A stretch of 22,685 nucleotides of DNA, taken from an uncultured Devosia sp. (GTDB taxonomy: Bacteria > Pseudomonadota > Alphaproteobacteria > Rhizobiales > Devosiaceae). How positions within the stretch are numbered: the first letter of the stretch is position 1; every line of letters starts with the position of its first letter. The notes under the pieces were generated by a model. That model saw only the letters and a program-made list of their open reading frames with translations, was not told the origin of the DNA and did no database searches. Positions 13,986 to 21,619 of the stretch are shown piece after piece. The stretch spans positions 1 to 22,685 of the forward strand of contig NZ_CAMLHM010000057.1 of the NCBI RefSeq assembly GCF_946479885.1. Direction: 5' to 3'. A program made the position numbers and the translations under genes.

Positions 13986-14012
13986 TGGTGGAGGCGACGG
14001 GAGTCGAACCCG
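13986..14012 (-). other. tmRNA/tRNA-like 3' end (T-arm, acceptor strand and CCA)
   Basis: Read on the minus strand this is a tRNA-type T-arm (stem GCGGG/CCCGT, loop TTCGACT), then the acceptor strand CGCCTCC, then ACCA. It closely resembles the 3' end of bacterial tmRNA (ssrA), a common integrase attachment site. A GGGGGCG able to pair with CGCCTCC lies about 40 bases upstream on the same strand, but I could not fold convincing D and anticodon arms between them, and no proteolysis-tag reading frame is evident. It is most likely a captured tmRNA 3' fragment or old attachment site; a divergent functional RNA is possible. Confidence 0.45.
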
Positions 14013-14197
14013 CTGGCTTGAGGGTGGATAGCCGTTGGCCAGTACCTACCGCCCCCGAAAGGGGTGGTTCTCCAGCCGAAAGGCCGGAGAACCGGGTTGA
14101 TCAGACTATGGCGGGCGCATCAGCGTTCTCCTTGGTTGCATCAGGGCGACGGTCAAAGCTTCCTACGGCTCCGTCGCCCTATCCTTTTCAGGATTCT
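14013..14197 (-). other. Structured intergenic region with tandem hairpins
   Basis: Between passenger 2 and the tmRNA-like end lie three strong stems: GGGCGACGG/CCGTCGCCC (9 bp, about 14143-14179), GGTTCTCC/GGAGAACC with a GAAA-capped inner stem (about 14066-14093), and ACCGCCCC/GGGGTGGT (about 14048-14068). The last two share three bases, so they may be alternatives. No ORF is convincing here. The density of hairpins suggests a structured RNA or the remains of one. Confidence 0.4.
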
Positions 14198-14695
14198 TCA
14201 AACTAGTTTTCTCGTTTCCTCGTCCAGGCCAGCCACCTCCTGGCCGCCAGGAACCGCGTAGAGCCCGTCGCCAGCACGTTCCAACTTACCCCGGTCCGCC
14301 AAGCGCCACATCGTGGTGCTCATGTATTCGGACCGAACATCGAAATCGAACTTCTCTTTGATAGCGGCGCGAACATCTTTCGGGGCCAGCCCCGGAATGC
14401 CTTGCTGATAAGCCTCCTCCAGCACGACAAAGATCATATCGGTCACGTTCCTCGCGGCCTTCACCCTGCGGTGCCATGCTGAAGAGAGCTTTGGAGCCGT
14501 CGCAACAAGCGCCGTCTGAATTGGGTCTTCCTCGCCAGCCGTAGGCCATTCTCCGCCCGTCAGTCGTGCCAGGGTCTTCCCGGCCACGTCGAGTTCGGCA
14601 AGCTCCCGCTCTGCTTCCGCAAGCGCCTTATGGGCCTCCGCCAATATTTGGAGGACTTCGTTCCGGCGTTTCAAAATGAGATCAAGGTCCGTCAT
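14198..14695 (-). CDS. Transposon passenger 2: coiled-coil plus winged-helix-like protein
   Basis: I do not recognise this 165-residue protein. Residues about 5-42 form a coiled coil (RRNEVLQILAEAHKALAEAE). A linker follows, then about 75-150 looks like a winged helix (NVTDMIFVVLEEAYQQGIPG, LAPKDVRAAIKEKF, YMSTTMWRLADRGKLERA, GDGLYAVPG), resembling domains seen in phage and mobile-element regulators. The frame stays open upstream to 14797, but ATG at 14695 is preferred because the extra 34 residues look non-coding. A weak TTGCGG-N17-TAAGAC promoter places the -10 seven bases before this ATG, again a leaderless layout. It mirrors passenger 1 at the opposite end of the element. Confidence 0.7.
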   Translation of the reverse strand: MTDLDLILKRRNEVLQILAEAHKALAEAERELAELDVAGKTLARLTGGEWPTAGEEDPIQTALVATAPKLSSAWHRRVKAARNVTDMIFVVLEEAYQQGIPGLAPKDVRAAIKEKFDFDVRSEYMSTTMWRLADRGKLERAGDGLYAVPGGQEVAGLDEETRKLV

Positions 14696-14814
14696 AAGGC
14701 AGGTCTTAGACCGGCCTCTCTGATTCCGCAATAGCAAAGAGAGGAAAGGAAGGGAGTGTGCACGAACATCTGTGAACAAGGTCGTGGCCGCGCTCAAACC
14801 CTACCATTTCAGTC

Positions 14815-14837
14815 AGGTGTGAGTGCTACATAATTCC
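14815..14837 (-). repeat. Right terminal inverted repeat
   Basis: Read on the minus strand the end begins GGAATTATGTAGCAC and finishes TCACACCT, matching the left end in 20 of 23 positions. This fixes the right boundary of the element within a base or two. Confidence 0.88.
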
Positions 14838-14838
14838 G

Positions 14839-14847
14839 GGACTATCC
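14839..14847. repeat. Target-site repeat, right copy
   Basis: GGACTATCC repeats the sequence at 11317-11325. One extra G (14838) separates it from the inverted repeat. Joining 11325 to 14848 restores the reading frame of the glycosyltransferase. Confidence 0.75.
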
Positions 14848-15919
14848 CGCCGAGCGCCTCGACATAAAATTCGTGGTGGAGGCGCGCTCCGTCGACACCA
14901 TTGCGGCGGTTCGCGCTGGGTTGGCCGATCCGCGCTTTTCGCTGGTGACGGTGCCCGATGCCATGCCCCGCACCAAGCCCAAGGCGCTCGATTTCGCCCT
15001 GCCGCTGTGCCGGGGCGAGCATGTGGTTGTCTTCGATGCCGAGGATGTGCCCGAACCGGACCAGCTCTGGAAAGCGGCGCTGCGGTTTCGCGAGGACGAT
15101 GACCTGGTCTGCCTGCAGGCCAGCCTGGTGATCGACAATAGCGGCCGCAACTGGCTGGCGGCGCTGTTTGCCGGCGAATATGCGGGGCTGTTCCGGGTGC
15201 TGCTGCCGGCTCTGGCCCGCTGGCACCTGCCCATGCCGCTGGGCGGAACGTCCAACCATTTCCGGCTGAAATCGCTGCGCGAACTGGGCGGCTGGGACGC
15301 CTATAACGTCACCGAGGATGCCGATCTCGGCCTGCGTCTGGCGCGGCGAAAGCTGCGTGTCGATGTGCTGGCCTCGGCAACGCGGGAGGCAGCGCCGACC
15401 CAGATCGGGGCCTGGATCGGCCAGCGCACGCGCTGGATGAAGGGCTGGATGCAGACCTTCATCGTGCACAATCGCGATCCCGGTCGGCTGGCGGCAGAGA
15501 TGGGCCTGCCTGCCTTTCTGGTGGCGGAAGCGCTGCTGCTCGGCATGATCCTGGCGCCGATGCTGCATTGCGGCTTTGGCCTGGTGCTGCTGGTGCGCGG
15601 ATTTGCCGGCATGGGCTGGATGGATGGCGACATCTGGACCGCGTTTTACATTGCCGTGCTGGCTCTGGGCTATGGCAGCGCCCTTGCCATGACCGTGCTG
15701 GGGCTGCTGAGGCTCGGCAAGATCAGTCTCCTCCCGGCACAGCTCGGATTGCCCATCTACTGGTTGCTGATGGGGTTCGCCACGCTGCGCGCCGCCCAGG
15801 ACCTGTTGCGACGGCCATTCTACTGGTTCAAATCGCCACACCGGCCAATCGACCGACCGGGAACGCGCTGGTCCAGGCAAGCCCGATGGTGGGGCAAGCG
15901 TGCCGACCAACTTGACTAG
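14848..15919 (+). pseudogene. Family 2 glycosyltransferase, catalytic C-terminal part (split by transposon)
   Basis: This is the remaining 356 codons of the gene that begins at 10547; the joined protein would be 616 residues. It holds the processive GT2 motifs of the cellulose/hyaluronan synthase type: a KPKAL segment, the metal-binding DAED in VVVFDAEDVPEPD, the catalytic TEDADLG, and QRTRWMKGW (QxxRW). Several C-terminal membrane helices follow (LLLGMILAPMLHCGFGLVLL, TAFYIAVLALGYGSALAMTV, IYWLLMGFATL). A GTG at 14873 could start a truncated product lacking the nucleotide-binding N-terminus. The enzyme probably made or exported an extracellular polysaccharide; the sugar is unknown. No PilZ domain is present. 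Confidence 0.88.
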
Positions 15920-15931
15920 AATTATCATAAT
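15913..15931. promoter_or_regulatory. Candidate iron box upstream of the siderophore-interacting protein
   Basis: TGA-N9-TCA (15913-15927) matches the core of the RirA iron-responsive operator of Rhizobiales. The overlapping AATTAT-CATAAT (15920-15931) gives two perfect NATWAT hexamers of the Fur type. It overlaps the glycosyltransferase stop codon, about 85 bases before the SIP start. Both patterns are short. Confidence 0.35.
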
Positions 15932-16015
15932 ATGTAGCTGCTGTCCGGCGGACCAACGCGCCGGGACATCATGATGGCATTGCTGTCGTGATCGCCTGGC
16001 CGACAGGGACAGATC

Positions 16016-16894
16016 ATGACCACGATGTTTCATGAAGCCACTTTGCTGTCGCGCCATCAGCTTACACCCGGCATGATCCGGCTGACCTTCGGTGGGCTCG
16101 ACGCGTTCAGCAGTACCGGCATCGGCGACGAATATCTGCGCCTGTTCTTCCCGAACAAGGAGACCGGCAGGCTGCACCTGCCTGATATTTCCGAGGACGG
16201 GCGGTGGACCTATCCGGACGGGCAGGACGCCGTGCTCTATTCGACTTATACCGTGCGCCGGCACCGTCCGGCGCTGGGCGAAGTGGATATCGACTTCGTC
16301 GTGCATGACGGTGGTCTTGCCAGCGACTGGGCGCAGCGCGCCAGCCCCGGCGACCGCATCACCATCAACAATCCCCGCGGGCTCTACGCGCCGCCCGCCG
16401 ATATCGTCTGGCAGTTGCTGGTGGCCGATGCGACCGGCCTGCCAGCGCTGTCACGCCTGCTGGAGCAAACCCCGCTTCATGTGCAGTCACGCGTCTTCAT
16501 CGAGGTTGCCCGCGCCGAGGACGAGCAGAGGCTGGAGCACCCGAACGCGACCGTGACCTGGCTGCACAAGAGCGGCAATGGCGTTGCGCCTAGCCGCATG
16601 GAGGACGTGGTGCGCGCCGTGCCGCTGCCGCCGACGCCAGGCTATGTCTGGGTAGCGGGCGAGCAGAAGGTGGTGCGGTCCATCCGCAAATTCGTCCGCC
16701 AGGAGCTGAGGCTTCCGCCCGAGCGCTACGAACTGGTCGGCTACTGGATCGCCAATGGCGAAGACTGGGACGCCAAATGGAGCGCGCTCGATCCGGCCAT
16801 CAGGGCGCAGATCGACGCCGCCTGGGATTCCGGCCGCGATCGGGAAGACGTGCGCGACGAATATGAGGCGACCCTGGAGAAATTCGGTCTCTAG
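16016..16894 (+). CDS. Siderophore-interacting protein (ViuB-type ferric-siderophore reductase family)
   Basis: A 292-residue cytoplasmic flavoprotein of the SIP family, whose members reduce ferric siderophores with NAD(P)H to release iron. The FAD-binding domain is at about 1-120 (YSTYTVRRHRP matching the RxYT-type motif, VHDGGLASDWAQRASPGD, NNPRGLY). The C-terminal NAD(P)H-binding SIP domain follows (LLVADATGLPALSRLL, GYVWVAGEQKVVRSIRKFVRQ, YELVGYWIANGEDW). Starts at 16016 or the ATG three codons later are both possible. No siderophore transporter or receptor is adjacent in the window. The upstream iron-box-like sequence would fit iron-dependent control. Confidence 0.88.
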   Translation: MTTMFHEATLLSRHQLTPGMIRLTFGGLDAFSSTGIGDEYLRLFFPNKETGRLHLPDISEDGRWTYPDGQDAVLYSTYTVRRHRPALGEVDIDFVVHDGGLASDWAQRASPGDRITINNPRGLYAPPADIVWQLLVADATGLPALSRLLEQTPLHVQSRVFIEVARAEDEQRLEHPNATVTWLHKSGNGVAPSRMEDVVRAVPLPPTPGYVWVAGEQKVVRSIRKFVRQELRLPPERYELVGYWIANGEDWDAKWSALDPAIRAQIDAAWDSGRDREDVRDEYEATLEKFGL

Positions 16895-16919
16895 GGCGCC
16901 GGCGCCCCCGCGCCAAGGA

Positions 16920-18809
16920 TTAGTTGTGGGTGCCGTATTTGCGCTGCTTGCCGGCGACCCGCGTGCCGAAGACGCGGTCGCGGCCGGCCGCCTTGGCGCT
17001 GTAGAGCGCTTCATCGGCAACCTGGATCAGCTCGGCCGCGCTGCGATGGAGGTTGTCGGGCATATAGGTGGCGACGCCGACACTGGCGGTCAGGAAGCGC
17101 CGTTCGCTGCCCCGATGCGGCAGCTTGGCATCGGCCAGCGTCCGCCGGAACGCCTCGGCGACCAGATAGGCGCCGTCCTCGTCGGTATCGGGCAGGATGG
17201 CGGCAAACTCCTCCCCGCCATAGCGCGCCGCTGCATCAGCGGGCCGCTTGAGCGCCCCGCGCAGATGCTTGGCCACCAGGCGCAGGGCATCATCGCCCGC
17301 CGGGTGCCCATATTCGTCATTGTAGGCCTTGAAGCGATCGACATCGACCAGCAGCAGGCTCATCGGCAGGCCAGCGCGGGCACTGCGGGCAATTTCGGTT
17401 TCCATCGCTTCGTCGAAAGCGCGCCGGTTGAACAGGCCGGTCAGGCCATCGGTGCGGACCAGGTGCTTGAGCTGGTCGGCGGCCGAGTGCAGCGCCAGCT
17501 CGGTGGTCTTGAGGCGGGTCACGTCGGTGACCACGACCAGCGTCTTGCCCTCATTGGTGGGGCGCGTGCGCAGCTGCAGCCAGCGGCCGTCGAACAGGTT
17601 GACCTCCTCCTCGGTCTCGCTGTGCAGATTGGCGATGACCTGCTCCATCCAGGCGTCCTCTTCGCCCGCCGGAACGTTGAGCTGCTCGCCGGTCTTGATC
17701 ACTTCGAGCAGGACGTCGCGCAGGTTGGCGCCGGCCCGGCGCACATCGCTGGTATAGGGGAAACTGGCGCTGTACTGCTCGTTGCACAGGATAATGTTGC
17801 CCTGGCGGTCGAACATGGCCAGACCATCCGACATCTCGGCCAGCGCATAGGACAGCGTGTTGCGGCTATCGATGAGATCCTGCCGCAATTGTCGGTCGGC
17901 GGTGATGTCGCGCGTGACGCCGGCAATGCCGATCATCTCGCCATTGGCCGAATGCAGTGGCACCTTTGCCGTGGCAAACCAGCGTTCGTTGCCGGTGTCA
18001 TCCACCAGCGCTTCCTCGAACTCGACCTGAGGCTCGCGCTGCGCCAGCAGGTTCTGCTCGGCGGCGTAGAGCGCCTCGGCCCGTTCGGGCGTGGTGATAT
18101 CGAAGTCGCTCCTGCCGATCATCTCCGCCGGATCGGAAAATCCATGCAGCTGCGCCACCCGCTCGTTGACGGCGGCAAAGCGGCCGTAGCGGTCCTTGAT
18201 GTAGTTGTAGTCGGGGGACTGGGCCAGCGCGGCCGCCAGCAGGTCACGCTCCGCCGCGAAGCGACGGGCATGCAGGAAGATCACGCTGGCCAGCATGATG
18301 GCGATGGTGTTGAGCACAGCTAGCGGCACCAGGTTGTGCAGATTGACGGTTTGCTGGATGGTTGCGCTCACGGCGGTGGTCGTCGCGGTGGCCAGCCCAA
18401 GCCCGAGTGCGTGCCAGGCATTGGTCGTGCCGCGGCGGGTGACGAAGCGGAGACCCAGCCCCATCAAGACAACCACGGTCATGGTTGCCATGGCCGGCAG
18501 CGCGCCAGCTCCGCCCATGATCGCGCGGCAGATCAGGGCCATGATGAGCGTGATCAGTGCCGCCAGCGGTCCGCCGAAAAAGGCAGAGACCGCGACCAGC
18601 GACAGGCGTAGGTCAAGGAAGCGCCCAGGCGCGACTTCGGCGGCCATCAACATGGTCGAAACAGCGCCCATCCCCATGGCCAGGCCGAACAGGGCGGCGC
18701 GCGCGCCGCCGGGAACGCCCCGCAGCCAGAAGCGTGCATGGGCCCATGCTAGGACAAAGAGTGCGACGACGGCGAGATTGCCAGCAAGCATCTGCCATGA
18801 TGACGTCAA
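16920..18809 (-). CDS. Membrane diguanylate cyclase with two PAS domains
   Basis: A 629-residue inner-membrane diguanylate cyclase, predicted to make cyclic di-GMP from two GTP. The N-terminal 190 residues form multiple membrane helices resembling a 5TM-5TMR_LYT sensor (RLSLVAVSAFFGGPLAALIT). Two PAS domains follow at about 195-310 and 325-450. The GGDEF domain has an intact active site GGEEF at 531-535, and an I-site RPAD at 522-525, exactly five residues before it, which predicts product inhibition. The start is TTG at 18809, supported by AGGAGG five bases upstream. It converges with the SIP gene. No EAL domain is attached. The signal sensed is unknown. Confidence 0.92.
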   Translation of the reverse strand: MTSSWQMLAGNLAVVALFVLAWAHARFWLRGVPGGARAALFGLAMGMGAVSTMLMAAEVAPGRFLDLRLSLVAVSAFFGGPLAALITLIMALICRAIMGGAGALPAMATMTVVVLMGLGLRFVTRRGTTNAWHALGLGLATATTTAVSATIQQTVNLHNLVPLAVLNTIAIMLASVIFLHARRFAAERDLLAAALAQSPDYNYIKDRYGRFAAVNERVAQLHGFSDPAEMIGRSDFDITTPERAEALYAAEQNLLAQREPQVEFEEALVDDTGNERWFATAKVPLHSANGEMIGIAGVTRDITADRQLRQDLIDSRNTLSYALAEMSDGLAMFDRQGNIILCNEQYSASFPYTSDVRRAGANLRDVLLEVIKTGEQLNVPAGEEDAWMEQVIANLHSETEEEVNLFDGRWLQLRTRPTNEGKTLVVVTDVTRLKTTELALHSAADQLKHLVRTDGLTGLFNRRAFDEAMETEIARSARAGLPMSLLLVDVDRFKAYNDEYGHPAGDDALRLVAKHLRGALKRPADAAARYGGEEFAAILPDTDEDGAYLVAEAFRRTLADAKLPHRGSERRFLTASVGVATYMPDNLHRSAAELIQVADEALYSAKAAGRDRVFGTRVAGKQRKYGTHN

Positions 18810-18926
18810 TTTGGCCTCCTGGGCAGGCCGGGGCTTTTACCCCAATGTCCTCCCAGAATTATCAGCGAAGCGTTTTCCATTCCTGAATCGGAATGTAACA
18901 TTCAGACGCTTGCCGTCAGCACCTCG

Positions 18927-20549
18927 TTAGCTGCGCAGGCCCGGCGCCTCGTGGCCGGTGCTCTGCACATATTCGGTATAGCCGCCGCCATAGACATGCA
19001 CGCCCTCGGGCGTCAGCTCCAGCACACGGTTGCTGAGTGCGGCCAGGAAGTGGCGATCGTGGCTGACGAACAGCATCGTGCCCTCATACTGGCTGAGCGC
19101 GGTGATCAGCATTTCCTTGGTGGCGATATCCAGATGGTTGGTCGGCTCGTCGAGCACGAGGAAGTTCGGCGGATCGAACAGCATCATGGCCATGACCAGC
19201 CGCGCCTTTTCGCCACCCGAGAGCACGCGGCATTTCTTCTCAATCTCGTCGCCTGAAAAGCCGAAGGCGCCGGCCAGCGCCCGCAGCGGCGCCTGCCCGG
19301 CCTGCGGGAACGAGCTTTCGAGCTGCTGGAACACGGTGAGATCGCCGTCCAGCACATCCATGGCGTGCTGGGCGAAATAGGCCATCTTGACCGAGGGGCC
19401 GCGCGACACGGTGCCGGTATCGGGATCGGCCGTGCCAGTGACGAGCTTGAGCAGCGTCGACTTGCCGGCGCCATTGACGCCCATGATGCACCAGCGCTCG
19501 CGGCGGCGCACATGGAAGTCGAGCCCGTCATAGATGGTGCGGTCGCCATAGCTCTTAGACACGCCCTTGAGCAGGGCGACATCCTCGCCCGAGCGCGGGG
19601 CAGGGCGGAATTCGAAGTCCACCGTCTGACGACGCTTGGGCGGCTCGACGCGGTCGATCTTGTCGAGCTTCTTGACCCGGCTCTGCACCTGCGCGGCGTG
19701 GCTGGCGCGGGCCTTGAAGCGGGCGATGAAGTCCAGCTCCTTGGCCAGCATGGCCTGCTGCCGCTCGAACTGCGCCTGCTGGTTCTTCTCGGCGATGGCG
19801 CGCTGGCTCTGGTAAAATTCGTAATTGCCCGAATAGGTGGTGAGCGACCCGGCATCGATCTCGATGATCTTGGTGCAGATGCGGTTCATGAACTCGCGGT
19901 CGTGCGAGGTCATGAACAGGGCGCCCGAATAATTCTGCAGGAAGTCTTCCAGCCAGATCAGGCTTTCGAGGTCGAGATGGTTGCTCGGCTCGTCCAGCAG
20001 CAGCGCATCGGGGCGCATCAAGAGGATACGGGCCAAGGCCACGCGCATTTTCCAGCCGCCGCTGAGCGCGCCGACATCGCCATCCATCATGGTCTGCGAG
20101 AAGCCAAGACCATCCAGCACTTCGCGCGCGCGGCCATCGAGCGAATAGCCGTCGAGCTCCTCGAACTGGTGCTGCACTTCGCCATAGCGTTCGATGATGG
20201 CGTCCATGGCGTCGGCCTTGTCGGGGTCGCCCATATCGGCTTCGAGCGCGCGCATCTCTGATATGAGAGCGCTGACCGGGCCGGCGCCATCCATGACTTC
20301 GGCGACGACGGGACGGCCTGCCATTTCGCCGACATCCTGGCTGAAATAGCCGATGGTCATGCCGCGATCGACCGAGACCTGGCCTTCATCGGGCTGCTCT
20401 TCGCCGGTGATCATGCGGAAGAGGGTAGTCTTGCCGGCGCCATTGGGGCCAACCAGGCCGACCTTCTCGCCCTTGAGCAGCGTCGCCGATGCGTCGATGA
20501 AGACGATCTGCTTGCCGTTCTGCTTACCGATGCTTTCCAGACGTATCAT
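18927..20549 (-). CDS. ABC-F family ATPase
   Basis: A 540-residue soluble protein with two ABC ATPase domains and no membrane part, the ABC-F type that acts on ribosomes in characterised members. Domain one has Walker A GPNGAGKT (34-41), signature LSGGWKMRVALARIL and Walker B ALLLDEPSNHLD. Domain two has GVNGAGKS, LSGGEKARLVMAMML and FLVLDEPTNHLD followed by the switch histidine in SHDRHF. A charged linker with coiled-coil character (EKNQQAQFERQQAMLAKELD) joins them. ATG at 20549 is preferred over the extended frame to 20606, because conserved sequence begins with MIRLES. It lies downstream of the LysR gene on the same strand. Subfamily (Uup, YbiT or other) is not decided. Confidence 0.92.
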   Translation of the reverse strand: MIRLESIGKQNGKQIVFIDASATLLKGEKVGLVGPNGAGKTTLFRMITGEEQPDEGQVSVDRGMTIGYFSQDVGEMAGRPVVAEVMDGAGPVSALISEMRALEADMGDPDKADAMDAIIERYGEVQHQFEELDGYSLDGRAREVLDGLGFSQTMMDGDVGALSGGWKMRVALARILLMRPDALLLDEPSNHLDLESLIWLEDFLQNYSGALFMTSHDREFMNRICTKIIEIDAGSLTTYSGNYEFYQSQRAIAEKNQQAQFERQQAMLAKELDFIARFKARASHAAQVQSRVKKLDKIDRVEPPKRRQTVDFEFRPAPRSGEDVALLKGVSKSYGDRTIYDGLDFHVRRRERWCIMGVNGAGKSTLLKLVTGTADPDTGTVSRGPSVKMAYFAQHAMDVLDGDLTVFQQLESSFPQAGQAPLRALAGAFGFSGDEIEKKCRVLSGGEKARLVMAMMLFDPPNFLVLDEPTNHLDIATKEMLITALSQYEGTMLFVSHDRHFLAALSNRVLELTPEGVHVYGGGYTEYVQSTGHEAPGLRS

Positions 20550-20653
20550 AGAAGTGCGAGATCCTGCGGGCCGGCCGATGCGCCAGCGAACGCGCCCGTA
20601 AAGCATTGCTGGCCCTGGGGCGCAAGGCTGCCGGTGTCACAGGGGGTATGCGA

Positions 20654-21532
20654 TCAGCCCAGCGTTTCGGCCAGGAGGTCAAAGACCAGCCGGATGCGGC
20701 GGCTGGTATGGAGCTCGCGATGCACCGCCAGCCAGATCGGCACTTCGAAGGGTGGCAGCTCCGGCAGGACCGGCTCGATGCCGTTGACACCCTCGGCCGC
20801 GTCGCGAAACATCACGCCGACGCCCAGGCCCTGCCGGATCATCTCCCAGGCGATGACGACGCTGCCGGTGGTCCAGCGAAAATTGCGCCGCGTCACCGGC
20901 ACGCCGCGCGCATTGAGTTCGCCGACCAGGCCATCGGCCTCCGAATAGCCGATGAAATCGACATCGGCGAGGTCGGCGCCAGTGGCCGGGCGGCCCCGGC
21001 TCTCGAGATAGCTGGTGGCGGCATAAAGATGCGCCGTGGTGCCGCGACAGCGGCGGGCGATGAGGTCCGGCTGCTCGGGCGGCACATGGCGGATGGCGAT
21101 ATCGGCTTCGCGGCGCATCAGGTCGCGGACATCGTTGGCCGCGATGATCTCGACCTCGATACCGGGCGCCATCTCGTAGAGGCGCTTGAGGATCGGGGGC
21201 AGGGTATAGGCGGCCACGATATCGCTGGCGGTGATGCGCACCAGGCCCTCGATGGACTGGGACTGGCCTGAGGCGATAAGCGAAAGCCGGCTGGCCGCCT
21301 CGCTCATCGAGCGCGCCGATTCGAACAGTTCGCGGCCCGCACTGGTGAGGCTCAGCGAACGCCCGACGCGCTCGAACAGCAAGACGCCCAGATCCTGTTC
21401 CAGCGCGGCAACTTGCCGGCCAACCGTCGGCTGGGTCAGGCCGAGCTCGCGCGCCGCCGCCGATAGAGAGCCGGTCTCGACAGTGGCGAGAAAGGCATGC
21501 AGCTGGTTCCAGTCGGGGTAATGCGAGCTCAT
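20654..21532 (-). CDS. LysR-family transcriptional regulator
   Basis: A 292-residue LysR-type regulator. The N-terminal winged helix-turn-helix is clear at about residues 8-66 (WNQLHAFLATVETGSLSAAA, RELGLTQPTVGRQVAALEQD, LGVLLFERVGRSLSLTSAGR). A substrate-binding-like effector domain follows (IEGLVRITASDIVAAYTLPP, ADIAIRHVPPEQPDLIARR). The single-domain architecture and conservation are typical of the family. It diverges from a SAM methyltransferase gene 87 bases away, the usual arrangement for a LysR target, and an interrupted dyad lies in that gap. The effector cannot be inferred. Confidence 0.92.
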   Translation of the reverse strand: MSSHYPDWNQLHAFLATVETGSLSAAARELGLTQPTVGRQVAALEQDLGVLLFERVGRSLSLTSAGRELFESARSMSEAASRLSLIASGQSQSIEGLVRITASDIVAAYTLPPILKRLYEMAPGIEVEIIAANDVRDLMRREADIAIRHVPPEQPDLIARRCRGTTAHLYAATSYLESRGRPATGADLADVDFIGYSEADGLVGELNARGVPVTRRNFRWTTGSVVIAWEMIRQGLGVGVMFRDAAEGVNGIEPVLPELPPFEVPIWLAVHRELHTSRRIRLVFDLLAETLG

Positions 21533-21583
21533 GCGCTGATGTATATCGCTCGTACGAATTTCTGCAATTTTGTTTCAGCGCAT
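21531..21583. promoter_or_regulatory. Interrupted dyad in the lysR/methyltransferase intergenic region
   Basis: ATGCGCTGA (21531-21539) and TCAGCGCAT (21575-21583) form a perfect 9-bp inverted repeat with a 35-base spacer. One arm overlaps the lysR start codon. Such a pair could anchor a LysR dimer-of-dimers loop, though LysR sites are usually shorter T-N11-A boxes. Confidence 0.3.
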
Positions 21584-21619
21584 CGGCCTCTATTCTCCCA
21601 CGCAGACAGGAGCAGTGCC

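Larger units (their letters stand above)
11326..14838. mobile_element. IS1595-family transposon with passenger genes, inserted in a glycosyltransferase gene
   Basis: A 3.5-kb element is bounded by inverted repeats at 11326-11348 and 14815-14837 and by a duplicated GGACTATCC. Gene order is passenger 1 (+), antitoxin (-), toxin (-), ISXO2-like transposase (-), XRE regulator (+), tmRNA-like 3' end (-), passenger 2 (-). The IS1595 family is known for members that carry passenger genes, so this is a cargo-bearing relative rather than a minimal IS. Deleting the element and one repeat copy leaves the host gene in frame with no other damage, which suggests a fairly recent insertion. The right boundary is uncertain by one or two bases because the flanking repeat is offset by one base from the inverted repeat. 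Confidence 0.9.

Noticed and set aside
13987..14074. Complete tRNA gene on the minus strand
   Set aside because: The T-arm, acceptor strand and CCA are good, and a GGGGGCG could pair with the acceptor strand, but the 36 bases between do not form D and anticodon arms.
13929..14179. CRISPR array or tandem repeats among the hairpins in the transposon
   Set aside because: The hairpins differ in sequence and spacing; there is no repeated unit with regular spacers.
15930..15950. Another transposon end downstream of the glycosyltransferase
   Set aside because: Only the TATGTAGC core is shared with the inverted repeat; the rest does not match and no flanking duplication is seen.
14813..16306. Long minus-strand open frame across the right end of the transposon and the glycosyltransferase remnant
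   Set aside because: It is antisense to the GT2 catalytic motifs and crosses the transposon boundary; its Gln/His/Arg-rich composition is that of a shadow frame.
16755..18323. 522-codon plus-strand frame opposite the diguanylate cyclase
   Set aside because: It overlaps the end of the SIP gene and lies antisense to PAS and GGDEF motifs, with no recognisable domain.
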